A stretch of DNA of 64,000 bases. Origin: CAVVMA01 sp963830715 (GTDB lineage Bacteria > Desulfobacterota > Binatia > Binatales > Binataceae). Shown here in pieces: positions 48,693 to 58,029 of this stretch. Location: NCBI GenBank assembly GCA_963830715.1, contig CAWHNS010000002.1, forward strand, positions 186,001 through 250,000, read 5' to 3'. The translations under genes were made by a program, and so were the position numbers. Positions within the stretch are counted from its first letter, which is position 1. Every line of letters starts with the position of its first letter. Under the pieces are notes generated by a model. The model ran no database searches. It was not told where the DNA came from and saw nothing but the letters and a program-made list of their open reading frames with translations.

Positions 48693-49203
48693 ATGGACGT
48701 GATGGAGGCAATTCTGAAGCGGCGCGTGCAGCGGGCGTTCGCGAAGAAGCCGGTTGAGCTGAAGGCGCTTGGACAGATAATCGAGGCCGCGGCATGCGAT
48801 GAGCGCGCGCAACATGCAGCCGTGGCAATTTATCGTGATTCGCGATTCCGACACGCTGCGCGAGCTCGGCGCGCTCAGCTCGACCGGCAGGTTCGTCGCC
48901 GACGCGCCAGCGGCGATCGTGGTGCTCAAGGATCGCAACAACACGCGATGGGCCGATATCGATTGCGCGCATGCGGTGCAGAACATGGCCAACGCCGGAT
49001 GGGCGCTGGGGCTCGGCACCTGCTGGGTGGGAAATCTCGACCGCGACAAAATCGCGGCGCTGCTCAAATTGCCGGAGGAATGGCAGCTCCTTACGATCCT
49101 GCCGTTTGGCTACGCTGACCCGGCCAATCCGCCGCAGCCCCGTCCGCTCAAGAAGCGCGCCGAGATGATACATTACGAGCAATACGGGAACCGCAAACCA
49201 TAA
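48693..49203 (+). CDS. nitroreductase family protein, frameshifted
   Basis: FMN-dependent reductase of about 170 residues. The N-terminal helix MDVMEAILKRRVQRAF with FMN-binding Arg residues is in one frame; near 48792 the frame changes and continues SARNMQPWQFIVIRD, then LGLGTCWVGN. Joining gives a normal-length protein with all conserved blocks. The ATG at 48693 has a GAGAGGAGAG ribosome-binding site. The frameshift is probably an error. Confidence 0.82.
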
Positions 49204-49250
49204 TGAGCCCTGCGCGTGGTTTTTGATAAAACCCAAGCGAGGTACGAACC

Positions 49251-49691
49251 ATGCCGATAATTCAAGTCGAGCCGCCCAAGGCGCACGAAATTCTCAAAGC
49301 GAATCCGGACGCGGTTTACGTCGACGTCAGGACCGAGGATGAGTTCGCGAACGGCCATCCCGAGTGCGCGATCAATCTGCCGGTAGTGTTCTTCAAAGGC
49401 CCCGGCCAGATCGAGGTCAACGCCGAGTTCCTGCTGGTCGCCGAGAAGATCCTGCCCCGGAACAAGAAGCTGGTGGTGGGATGCATGGCGGGAGGGCGCT
49501 CGCAGCGAGCGTGCGAGATGCTCGAGCAGGTCGGCTATACCGATCTGACCAACGTGCGCGGCGGCTTCGGCGGCGCGCGCAATCCGGCGGGGCAACTGCT
49601 GGTCAAAGGATGGCGCGACGAAGGCTTGCCGGTCTCAAGCGAGGTGCGCGACAACGCGTATCTGCATCTGCGTAAGAAGGCGGGACTGTAA
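49251..49691 (+). CDS. rhodanese-like sulfurtransferase
   Basis: Single rhodanese domain of 146 residues. The active-site Cys lies in VVGCMAGGRSQRACEML, followed by GYTDLTNVRGGFGG; VDVRTEDEFANGHPECAINLP is the N-terminal signature. It is followed one base later by the cobalamin adenosyltransferase gene and then by an MBL hydrolase, so the three are probably co-transcribed. A role in persulfide handling is possible. Confidence 0.9.
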   Translation: MPIIQVEPPKAHEILKANPDAVYVDVRTEDEFANGHPECAINLPVVFFKGPGQIEVNAEFLLVAEKILPRNKKLVVGCMAGGRSQRACEMLEQVGYTDLTNVRGGFGGARNPAGQLLVKGWRDEGLPVSSEVRDNAYLHLRKKAGL

Positions 49692-49692
49692 G

Positions 49693-50334
49693 GTGGCAAT
49701 CCGGCTCACGAAGATCTACACGCGCACCGGCGACAAGGGACTGACGGCGCTGGTCGGCGGCGCGCGGGTACCGAAGGAAAGCGGGCGACTCGAGGCCTAC
49801 GGCACGATCGACGAACTGAACGCGATCGTCGGGATCGTGCGCACGCTGTTGCCGGAGTATGCGAAGCGTCTCGAGGTCGATCACAGTTGGTACTCCGGGA
49901 TGCTGCGGCGCATCCAGAACGAGTTGTTCGACGTGGGCAGCGAACTCGCCACTCCCCCAGGCGCCGAATACGAGGGGATGCACCGAATGGGCGAGGCGGA
50001 AGTCCGGCAGCTCGAACAGGAGATCGACCGGATGAACGCCGCGCTCGAACCGCTCAACTCGTTCACGCTGCCCGGCGGCGGCAAGCTCAACGCGTTCCTC
50101 CATCAGGCGCGCACGGTATGCCGGCGGGCGGAGCGGGTTTGCTGGGCGCTCACGCGCCAAGAGCCGCTCAACGATCAGTTGCTGATCTATGTCAATCGCC
50201 TCAGCGACCATCTGTTCGTGCAATCGCGATGGGTCGCCAAGCGGTTGGACGAGCCGGAGTTTCTGTGGGATCGGGGACTGCGATTGGATCCGAAGGCGGC
50301 GCGCTCTGCGAGGCGAAAGTCAGGTAGCGGATAG
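49693..50334 (+). CDS. cob(I)alamin adenosyltransferase, PduO type
   Basis: Makes adenosylcobalamin from cob(I)alamin and ATP. 213 residues with the P-loop-like N-terminus YTRTGDKGLTALVGGARVPK, GTIDELNAIVG, and the C-terminal CRRAERVCWAL and NRLSDHLFVQSR. About 15 residues longer than usual at the C-terminus. The GTG start lies one base after the rhodanese stop. It suggests a B12-dependent enzyme elsewhere in the genome. Confidence 0.94.
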   Translation: MAIRLTKIYTRTGDKGLTALVGGARVPKESGRLEAYGTIDELNAIVGIVRTLLPEYAKRLEVDHSWYSGMLRRIQNELFDVGSELATPPGAEYEGMHRMGEAEVRQLEQEIDRMNAALEPLNSFTLPGGGKLNAFLHQARTVCRRAERVCWALTRQEPLNDQLLIYVNRLSDHLFVQSRWVAKRLDEPEFLWDRGLRLDPKAARSARRKSGSG

Positions 50335-50360
50335 TAATCCTCCAGGCGGGAGTGTCCCAG

Positions 50361-51053
50361 ATGGCGAAGGAAGATCAGATTTATCTGCGCCAACTCGAGA
50401 TTGGCCCGATGGCCAATTACGTTTACCTGATTGGCGACCGCACGACTCGGAAGCTCGCCGTCGTCGATCCCGCGTGGGACGTCGGCGCGATCTGCGACCT
50501 CGCCGAACGCGAGGGCTACGAAATCGACAAGATCCTCATCACGCACTACCATCCGGACCATCTCGGCGGGCGAATGATGGGACGATCGATCCAGGGCGCG
50601 GCCGACATGCTCGCGCGGGTCAAGGCCAAGGTTTACATCAATCGCAACGAGGCCTCGGGGGCCAAACAGGTGGCGGGACTGTCCGACTCGGACATGGTCG
50701 TGACCGATGCCGGCGACAGCATCAAGGTCGGGAATCTGGAGATCAAGTTCCTTCACACGCCCGGCCATACGCCGGGATCGCAATGCTTCCTGGTCAACGG
50801 CAACCTGATTTCCGGCGATACGCTGTTCGTCGATTCATGCGGGCGAATCGATCTCCCGGGTTCCGATCCTGAACAGATGTACTACAGCCTCAATCAGACG
50901 CTCCGGAACCTCGAGGACTCGACCGTAGTGTATCCGGGGCATGCGTACGCGCCGCAGCCGAGCACCACGATCGGCGAGCAAAAGCGCCGCAACATGTACA
51001 TGAGGTTCGAGAGCCTGGACGATTTCCTCGAAGCGATGGGCTACGGGAGGTAG
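50361..51053 (+). CDS. MBL-fold metallo-hydrolase (glyoxalase II-like)
   Basis: 230-residue metallo-beta-lactamase-fold enzyme. Zinc ligands: HYHPDH (THYHPDHLGG), HTPGHTPGSQ, SGDTLFVDSCGR and YPGHAYAP. It begins QIYLRQLEIGPMANYVYLI. The DTLFVDSCGRID phrase resembles glyoxalase II/persulfide-dioxygenase relatives; with a rhodanese gene nearby, a sulfur-related role is possible but unproven. ATG at 50361 is favoured by GGGAG upstream; a GTG at 50352 is the alternative. Confidence 0.88.
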   Translation: MAKEDQIYLRQLEIGPMANYVYLIGDRTTRKLAVVDPAWDVGAICDLAEREGYEIDKILITHYHPDHLGGRMMGRSIQGAADMLARVKAKVYINRNEASGAKQVAGLSDSDMVVTDAGDSIKVGNLEIKFLHTPGHTPGSQCFLVNGNLISGDTLFVDSCGRIDLPGSDPEQMYYSLNQTLRNLEDSTVVYPGHAYAPQPSTTIGEQKRRNMYMRFESLDDFLEAMGYGR

Positions 51054-51110
51054 GCGATCGATTCCGGTCTGAAGCCCTCGCCAGTTGGTGAAACGTGCGC
51101 AACAGGGGAA

Positions 51111-51271
51111 TGCGACTTCCGGTGGCATGAGATTCCTCGCTTCGAAGACTCCGCTCGGAATGACAACTGCACAAACGCGCGAAAGGCAGCGAACGCGCGA
51201 CAAATGGCGAGACGCACGAAATTGATGTCATTCCGAGCGAAGCGAGGAATCTCATGCCACCGGAAGTCGCA
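51111..51271. repeat. large inverted repeat, family A, 34-base perfect arms
   Basis: Arms at 51111-51144 and 51238-51271 are complementary over 34 bases without a mismatch (TGCGACTTCCGGTGGCATGA and GATTCCTCGCTTCG on the left). CTCGGAATGACA and TGTCATTCCGAG extend the pairing after a 9-base bulge. It is upstream of ligA. Confidence 0.9.
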
Positions 51272-51327
51272 GTTGCCAGTTGCGCATGGCTTCCCATGGC
51301 AGTGAGAGGGCCTGAGAGAAAACCTCG

Positions 51328-53353
51328 ATGGCGAAGATGGCGCGCGCAAGCTCCGGAACTCTCGCTGCGCAGGCGGAGCGGCTGCGCGAGCTGATCAACC
51401 ATCATAATTACCGTTACTACGTCCTCGACGATCCGGAAGTCTCCGACGCCGAGTATGACGACCTGTTGCGCAAGCTCGAGGCGCTCGAGCGGGCGCATCC
51501 GGAACTGGTCACGCCCGATTCTCCCACCCAGCGCGTCGGCGCCACGCCCAGCGAGAAATTTCCCGTCGTGGTGCATCGCCGCCCGATGCTCTCGCTTTCC
51601 AACGCGATGGACGCGGAGGAGATGCGCGAGTTCGACCGGCGGATCAAGCGGATGCTCAAGTCGGAGGCCGATATCGAGTACGTCGCCGAGGTGAAACTCG
51701 ATGGATTGGCGGTCGAGCTGGTTTACGAGGGCGGCCTGTTCAGGAACGGATCGACGCGCGGCGACGGCGTGAACGGCGAAGATGTGACGCAGAACCTGCG
51801 GACGGTCAAGAGCATTCCGCTGCGATTGCAGCCTCCGGCGCACGGCAGAATGCCGCGCCTGCTCGAAGTGCGCGGCGAGGTAATCATCCCGCGCAGGGCG
51901 TTCGATCGGCTCAACGCCGAACGCGAGAAAAGCGACGAGCCGCCCTTCGCCAATCCGCGCAATGCCGCCGCCGGGTCGCTGCGCCAGCTCGATCCGAGAA
52001 TCACCGCGTCACGCCCGCTCGGCATCTTCTGCCATTCGCCGGGAGTGATCGAGGGGATCGACTTCCCGGCGCAGTGGGAGTTTCTGCAGGGAATAAGGGA
52101 GCTCGGTCTCAGGATAAATCCGCTCTCGCGCGTATGCCGAAGCGTCGATGAGGTGCTGGCGTACTGGAGCGAGATGACCGAGCGGCGCCACGAACTCGAC
52201 TACGAGGCGGACGGGATCGTCGCCAAGGTCAATTCGTTCGCCCTCCAGGAGCAGCTTGGCGAAGTGTCGCGGTCGCCGCGATGGGCCGTCGCGTACAAGT
52301 TCAAGGCGCAGCAGGGCGAGACGGTGATCGAGAAGATCGAGGTCTCGGTGGGGCGAATCGGATCGCTCACCCCGGTCGCGCAGCTCAGGCCGATTCAACT
52401 CGCGGGCGTGACAATCTCCAACGCCTCGCTGCACAACCTCGACGAGATCCGCCGCAAGGACATCCGCGAGGGCGACACGGTGCTCATCGAGCGCGCCGGA
52501 GACGTGATCCCGTACGTCGTCAGCGTCACTAAGAAGGGTCATCCGCGCCGCCCCGAATTCCAGATGCCGAAACATTGTCCGGTGTGCCGCGGCGCGATCG
52601 TGCACGAGGAGGGTGAAGTCGGCTACTTCTGCGTCAACGTCAATTGCCCGGCCCGCGTGCGCGAATCGGTCCGGCATTTCGCGTCCAAAAACGCCATCAA
52701 TATAGACGGGCTGGGTGACAAGCTGGTCGGCCAGATGGTCGAGACAGGGCTGGTGCATGAGCTAGCCGACCTCTACACGCTCAGCAAGGACAAGCTCGTC
52801 AACCTCGAGCGGATGGCCGACAAGAGCGCGCAGAACCTGCTCGACAACATCGAGCGCTCTCGCCACGCGACGCTCGACCGCTTCATCAACGGGCTCGGAA
52901 TTCGCCACGTCGGCGAGCATACCGCCCGCCAGTTGGCGAATCGCTTCAGGACGGTCGATGAGCTCGATGAAGTCGAGCGAGGACGACCTGCTCGCCATCC
53001 GCGACATAGGCCCGGAGGTCGCGCGCAGTATCCGCGACTACTTCGACGAGCCGCGCAATGCCGGGGCGGTCGCGCGGCTGGCAGAGTTCTTCCATCTGAC
53101 GGCGCCGGTGACCGATGGCCGCGGCCCGCTCCGAGACAAGACTTTCGTCCTGACCGGAACCCTCGATACGATGTCGCGAGAGGATGCGGAGCGAAGTATC
53201 CTTGCCGCGGGCGGACGCGTGACCTCCTCGGTCAGCCGCAAAACGGATTATGTGGTCGTCGGCGCCGATCCGGGATCGAAGCTGCGCAAAGCCGTCGAGC
53301 TTGGGGTCAAGACCCTTGACGAGAAACATTTTCGTCAATTGATCGGCGGTTAG
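51328..53353 (+). CDS. ligA: NAD-dependent DNA ligase LigA, frameshifted in the HhH region
   Basis: Replicative ligase of about 675 residues. Adenylation lysine Lys123 in EVKLDGLAVE, then RGDGVNGEDVT, the OB fold, zinc finger (HCPVCRGAIV, FCVNVNCPAR), HhH region and C-terminal BRCT (KTFVLTGTLD, RKTDYVVVGADPGSKL). Near 52966 the frame is lost after RTVDEL; the next frame continues MKSSEDDLLAIRDIGPEVA up to 53353. The domains on both sides are intact, so the shift is probably an error. Start ATG at 51328. Confidence 0.94.
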
Positions 53354-53358
53354 TCCCG

Positions 53359-53646
53359 ATGCCCGATGCGGACGATTACGCCCGGCTCCATCTATGGGTG
53401 AGCGGGCGCGTGCAGGGTGTGTTCTTCCGGGGCGCGACCGCCGACGAGGCGCGACTGCTCGCGCTCACCGGATGGGTCCGCAACCTTGTGGATGGGCGGG
53501 TCGAAATCCTCGCCGAGGGCCGGCGGTCGTCGCTCAAGGCGATGGCCGCGTGGGCTCACGACGGCCCGCCATCGGCCCGCGTCACGCAGGTCGAGGAGGA
53601 GTGGTCACAGGCGCGAAACGAATTCAGAGACTTCCGGGTGCGCTGA
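53359..53646 (+). CDS. acylphosphatase
   Basis: 95 residues; hydrolyses acyl phosphates. Catalytic Arg24 (GRVQGVFFRGAT) and Asn42 (GWVRNLVDGRVEI), then RSSLKAMAAW. It begins 5 bases after ligA and probably shares its transcript. Confidence 0.95.
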   Translation: MPDADDYARLHLWVSGRVQGVFFRGATADEARLLALTGWVRNLVDGRVEILAEGRRSSLKAMAAWAHDGPPSARVTQVEEEWSQARNEFRDFRVR

Positions 53647-53774
53647 TCGGCGCCCTTCCACGCTTTCTGAGCATTAGCTATAGTTAATCCTGGCTTCTCG
53701 AGTATTTGCCTTCCTTTGCGAAACGATGGGCCTTTAACGCTGGCGTTCGTCAACTTCAAGGAGATCACAAGGAG

Positions 53775-55685
53775 ATGGCTGTACCATCTGAGGCGGCGGG
53801 GCAAGTCGCCGGTTCCCACAAGCTCGACGACGGCGCGAATGGCGCGCACGCGCCCAAGCCGTCGGAGCAGCGCGATCACGTCGTAATACGGTTCGCGGGG
53901 GACTCCGGCGACGGGATGCAGTTGGCGGGGATGCAGTTCACGACCGAATCCGCGCTGGCAGGTAACGACATCGCAACACTGCCGGACTTTCCGGCGGAAA
54001 TCCGCGCGCCGGCGGGAACCCTGGCCGGCGTCAGCGGCTTTCAACTGAACTTTTCCAGTTACGAGGTCTTTACCCCCGGCGACGAGCCCGACGTGCTGGT
54101 CGCGATGAATCCCGCGGCGCTGGCGGTCAACCTGGAAGACTTGAGTCCTAACGGCGTGCTGATCATCGACAAAGACGCTTTCACCGATGCCAACCTCAAG
54201 CGCGCCGGCTATGCCTCGAATCCGCTCAATGACCATTCGCTCGACAAGTTCCAGGTCTTCGAGGTCGAGATCACCAAGCTCACCCAGCTCGCTCTGCACG
54301 ACCTCGGGCTCAACAACCGCGCGGTCTTCCGATGCCGCAACTTCTTTACGCTGGGCATGCTGTCGTGGATCTTTCAGCGGCCGATCGAAAGTACCGTGGC
54401 GTGGATCGAGAGCCGGTTCAAGAAGACGCCGGACCTGCTGCAGGCGAACCTGCGGGCCTTCAAGGCCGGTTACAACTTCGGTGAGACCACCGAGATGTTC
54501 GCCAGTTCGTACCAGGTCGGCGCGGCGAAGATCGCTCCCGGACTGTACCGCAACATTACCGGCAACAGCGCGACCGCGCTCGGCTTCGTGGCCGCGGCGA
54601 GCAAGGCGGGGCGCCCGCTGTTCCTCGGCTCCTACCCGATCACGCCTGCCAGCGACGTACTTCACGAGCTCGCCGGCTACAAGAATTTTCCCGTCTACAC
54701 GTTCCAGGCCGAGGATGAGATCGCGGGCGTCGGCGCGGCGATCGGCGCAGCGTTCGGCGGCGCGATCGGAATCACCACGACTTCCGGCCCCGGGATGAAC
54801 CTCAAGGCCGAGGCGATTGGACTGGCAGTCAAAGTCGAACTGCCGCTGGTGATCACGGATATCCAGCGCGCCGGACCTTCCACCGGGATGCCTACCAAGC
54901 CGGAGCAGGCCGACCTGCTGATGGCGATGTATGGACGGCACGGTGAATCGCCGATCCCTATTATCGCGGCGTCGACGCCCTCCGATTGCTTCGAGTGCGC
55001 TTACGAAGCCGTCAGGCTCGCCGTGACCTACATGACCCCGGTCATCCTGCTCACCGACGGCCAACTCGCCAGCGGCGCCGAACCGTGGTTGCTCCCCGAT
55101 CCCGACAAGCTCCCACCGATCAAGGTCGAGTTCCGCACCGATCCCAACGGCTTCATGCCTTACGCGCGCGATGCGGAAACGCTTGCGCGTCCGTGGGCGA
55201 TTCCCGGCACGCCCGGACTCGAACATCGGATCGGCGGATTGTCCAGCGAGAACCTGACCGGCAACGTCAGCTACTCGCCCGCCAACAACGAGATGATGGT
55301 GCGGCTGCGGGCCCGCAAGGTCGCGGGAATCGCCCGCCAAATCCCGCCGACCGTAATCTTCGGCGACGAGAAGGGCGGCGACCTGGTGGTGCTCGGATGG
55401 GGCTCGACGTTCGGCTCGATCCGCGAAGCGGTGAAGCAGGTGCGCGCGAAAGGCAAGAGGGTCTCGCACCTTCATCTGCGTTATCTCAATCCGCTGCCGC
55501 CGGACCTGGGCGACATCCTGCGGCGGTTCAAGAAGGTGATGGTGGCGGAGATGAACATGGGGCAGTTGCTGAAGATGGTCCGCGCCGAGTTTCTGATCGA
55601 CGCAGTCGGCTGCAACAAGATTCAGGGCCGTCCTTTCAAGGTCAGCGAACTTACCGGCCGCATCGGGCGCGCCCTGGAGGGCTGA
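53775..55685 (+). CDS. korA: 2-oxoacid:ferredoxin oxidoreductase, fused gamma-alpha subunit
   Basis: Oxidises or carboxylates a 2-oxoacid (2-oxoglutarate-like) with CoA and ferredoxin. 636 residues: gamma domain at about 35-210 (RFAGDSGDGMQLAGMQF), then alpha domain with SYPITPASDVLHELA, FQAEDEIAGVGAAIGAAFGG, TTSGPGMNLKAEAIG and PTKPEQADLL. Two AAGGAG boxes precede the ATG at 53775. korB starts five bases after its stop. The gamma-alpha fusion is standard for bacterial KorA; pyruvate or branched-chain substrates cannot be excluded. Confidence 0.93.
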   Translation: MAVPSEAAGQVAGSHKLDDGANGAHAPKPSEQRDHVVIRFAGDSGDGMQLAGMQFTTESALAGNDIATLPDFPAEIRAPAGTLAGVSGFQLNFSSYEVFTPGDEPDVLVAMNPAALAVNLEDLSPNGVLIIDKDAFTDANLKRAGYASNPLNDHSLDKFQVFEVEITKLTQLALHDLGLNNRAVFRCRNFFTLGMLSWIFQRPIESTVAWIESRFKKTPDLLQANLRAFKAGYNFGETTEMFASSYQVGAAKIAPGLYRNITGNSATALGFVAAASKAGRPLFLGSYPITPASDVLHELAGYKNFPVYTFQAEDEIAGVGAAIGAAFGGAIGITTTSGPGMNLKAEAIGLAVKVELPLVITDIQRAGPSTGMPTKPEQADLLMAMYGRHGESPIPIIAASTPSDCFECAYEAVRLAVTYMTPVILLTDGQLASGAEPWLLPDPDKLPPIKVEFRTDPNGFMPYARDAETLARPWAIPGTPGLEHRIGGLSSENLTGNVSYSPANNEMMVRLRARKVAGIARQIPPTVIFGDEKGGDLVVLGWGSTFGSIREAVKQVRAKGKRVSHLHLRYLNPLPPDLGDILRRFKKVMVAEMNMGQLLKMVRAEFLIDAVGCNKIQGRPFKVSELTGRIGRALEG

Positions 55686-55689
55686 AGAA

Positions 55690-56688
55690 ATGGCCACTGC
55701 TCTTAGCCGCAAGGATTTCGTCTCCGACCAGGAAGTGCGATGGTGCCCCGGATGCGGCGATTACGCGATTCTGGCGCAGGTGCAGAAGACGATGCCCGAG
55801 TTGGGCATCGCACGCGAGAACATCGTATTCATATCGGGAATCGGATGCTCGAGCCGGTTTCCGTATTACATGAACACCTACGGCTTTCACACTATCCACG
55901 GCCGCGCACCGGCGCTCGCGACCGGGCTCAAGGTCTCGCGGCCCGAGCTCGACGTGTGGGTGGTCACCGGCGACGGCGACGCGCTCTCGATCGGCGGCAA
56001 CCACTTCATCCACGTCCTGCGCCGCAACGTCGATCTGAAAATCCTGCTCTTCAACAACCGGATTTATGGGCTCACCAAGGGCCAGTACTCGCCGACCTCC
56101 GAAGTCGGCAAGATCACCAAGTCCACCCCGATGGGCTCGGTCAACTTTCCATTCAGCGCGCTGACTCTCGGCTTGGGAGCGCACGCCAGCTTCGCCGCGC
56201 GCTCGGTCAACGTCGAGCAGAAGCATCTGGGCGAGATGCTCAAGCGCGCCCACGCGCATCGCGGCTCGGCGTTTATCGAGATCCTCCAGAACTGCAACAT
56301 CTTCAACGACGGTGCATTCGACGACGTGAGCGACAAGGCGATCAAGGCGGAGCATCAGCTGGTCCTCGAGCACGGCAAGCCGCTGATCTTCGGCCGCAAC
56401 CGCGACAAGGGAATCAGGATGAACGGGATGCGCCCGGAGGTCGTCAAGCTGGGCGGCGAGACCACCGAGAAGGACTTGGTGGTCCACGACGAGACCAACT
56501 TCCCGCTGGCGTTCATGCTCGCGAACTTCGAGCCGCCGATGCCCACGCCGATCGGCGTGTTCTACGCGGTCTCGCGCCCGACCTACGACGGCGCGATGAA
56601 CAAGCAGCTCGAAGACGCCAAGGCCAGGCTCGGCACCGGCGATATCAAGACGCTGCTCCGCCGCGGCGACACCTGGACGGTCAGCTAG
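55690..56688 (+). CDS. korB: 2-oxoacid:ferredoxin oxidoreductase beta subunit
   Basis: 332-residue thiamine-diphosphate subunit with a [4Fe-4S] cluster: Cys19 and Cys22 in WCPGCGDYAIL, Cys in GIGCSSRFPYYM, and a further Cys in LQNCNIFNDG. ThDP motif GDGDALSIGGNHF, then NNRIYGLTKGQ. It pairs with korA just upstream. Together they make a heterodimeric ferredoxin-linked enzyme of the TCA cycle, oxidative or reductive. Confidence 0.94.
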   Translation: MATALSRKDFVSDQEVRWCPGCGDYAILAQVQKTMPELGIARENIVFISGIGCSSRFPYYMNTYGFHTIHGRAPALATGLKVSRPELDVWVVTGDGDALSIGGNHFIHVLRRNVDLKILLFNNRIYGLTKGQYSPTSEVGKITKSTPMGSVNFPFSALTLGLGAHASFAARSVNVEQKHLGEMLKRAHAHRGSAFIEILQNCNIFNDGAFDDVSDKAIKAEHQLVLEHGKPLIFGRNRDKGIRMNGMRPEVVKLGGETTEKDLVVHDETNFPLAFMLANFEPPMPTPIGVFYAVSRPTYDGAMNKQLEDAKARLGTGDIKTLLRRGDTWTVS

Positions 56689-56826
56689 GGCCGGATTTTC
56701 CCCGCAGGCAACATTCCCGAAGGGCCGGCACTCGCGGGCGCATTACAGGTCCGGCGCCCCGCGCCCCGGCCCAGGTTGATCGGAACGGACGCTCCAGCGA
56801 ACGATCTGCGTCGGATCCGTCCGCGA

Positions 56827-57732
56827 CTAGATCGGCTCCTCCGCGGCGGCGGGCTCTGCGACATCTTCAACCCGCGCGCTGGTGATGAAGAATACTGCGA
56901 CGATCGTTAGTCCGATCGCGCCGACTTCCAGGCGGGTGACCGCTTCGCCCGCGAACAACGCGCCGACCGCAACCGCCACGACCGGGTTCACATACGCGTG
57001 GCTGAGCGCGAGCGCCGGACGAGTGTGGCGGATCAGGTAAGTGAAGGCACTGAACCCCAGCAACGAACTGAAGATCGCGAGATAAGCCCAAGCCGCGATC
57101 GACCTCAACGCCGGGATAGCATATATGCGCTCGCCGGTCGCGGCGCCCAGCAACAGAAGGATGCTGCCGCCGCAGATCATCAGCGTGGCGCTTGCCATCG
57201 AACCCGCAGGCAGTTCCATGTGCCGGCTCAACACGGAGCCAAGCCCCCAGCAGAGACTCGCCACCAATAGCGCGATCGCGGCGATCGGATGCGCGCGCAG
57301 ACCGGACTGAGCGTTGAGCAGGATCATCGCGGCGAAGCCCAGCGCCAGCCCATACCATTCCGCACGATGGGGCCATCGTTCGAGGAGACCGGCGAACGCT
57401 ACGGTCCAAAGTGGCGAGGTCGCCAGCAGCACCGCCGCCAGGCCCGAGTCCACCCATTGCTGCGCGAACGCGGTGCCGCCGCTCGCTACGCACATCAGCG
57501 GGAGCGCGACTGCTGCCGAAGCGATCCACTGGGCGCGGTTCGGGTTCGATGCGCCGCCGATTCTGAGCGCGCAATACAGTACTGTGCCGGCCAATAACTG
57601 CCGCCCTCCGACCATCAGGAACGGCGGGATGCTGGCGACCGCCACGCGCGTCGCCAGGTATCCCGAACCCCAGATCAGGTAAACCGCGAGCGAGGCGAAG
57701 ATGACCGTAGTCGGATCGGCGGAGGCGGTCAG
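56827..57732 (-). CDS. EamA/DMT-family exporter, start codon unclear
   Basis: Ten-helix drug/metabolite transporter of about 300 residues. TM1 reads VIFASLAVYLIWGSGYLA, then IPPFLMVGGRQLLAG, the second EamA half with SLCWGLGSVLSRH. In-frame upstream of TM1 there is no ATG, GTG or TTG after the last stop; the homologous position has a CTG at 57732. Either CTG is used, or a missed base puts the true start at an ATG near 57769 in another frame. A start at the later GTG would delete TM1. The substrate is unknown. Confidence 0.8.
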   Translation of the reverse strand: MTASADPTTVIFASLAVYLIWGSGYLATRVAVASIPPFLMVGGRQLLAGTVLYCALRIGGASNPNRAQWIASAAVALPLMCVASGGTAFAQQWVDSGLAAVLLATSPLWTVAFAGLLERWPHRAEWYGLALGFAAMILLNAQSGLRAHPIAAIALLVASLCWGLGSVLSRHMELPAGSMASATLMICGGSILLLLGAATGERIYAIPALRSIAAWAYLAIFSSLLGFSAFTYLIRHTRPALALSHAYVNPVVAVAVGALFAGEAVTRLEVGAIGLTIVAVFFITSARVEDVAEPAAAEEPI

Positions 57733-57894
57733 CGCGGGCCGGGATCGCGCCGAGTGCGTTCCAAGTCATCCGAGTCCGCGTCGGGCTGTGTGATCCTCAC
57801 TTGGGGCGGTTTGGCGCTCAATCGGATTGTCGATCACGCATATCCGTGCGATCCGGGGGACAGGATAATCGATCGCGTGATCCGTGAAAACCGC

Positions 57895-57960
57895 AAGTGG
57901 CTCTTCCCGAGCGGCCCCGGCTTCAGCCGGTGAGTCACAGGCTCGAGCCGGTGCCGCTTC
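57895..57960. repeat. dispersed hairpin repeat, family B
   Basis: GGCCCCGGCTTCAGCCGGTG and GGCTCGAGCCGGTGCCGCTT. It lies in the 297-base gap between the EamA and POT genes, where nothing else is recognised. Confidence 0.65.
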
Positions 57961-58029
57961 GATCTCCTTGTCTGCCCTCGCCGACTGCGCGCGGACGCCG
58001 GATGTGCTAAAGGGTCTCCGTGTGAAGGC

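Noticed and set aside
53556..55712. 718-codon open frame on the minus strand
   Set aside because: Antisense shadow of korA, with no domain of its own.
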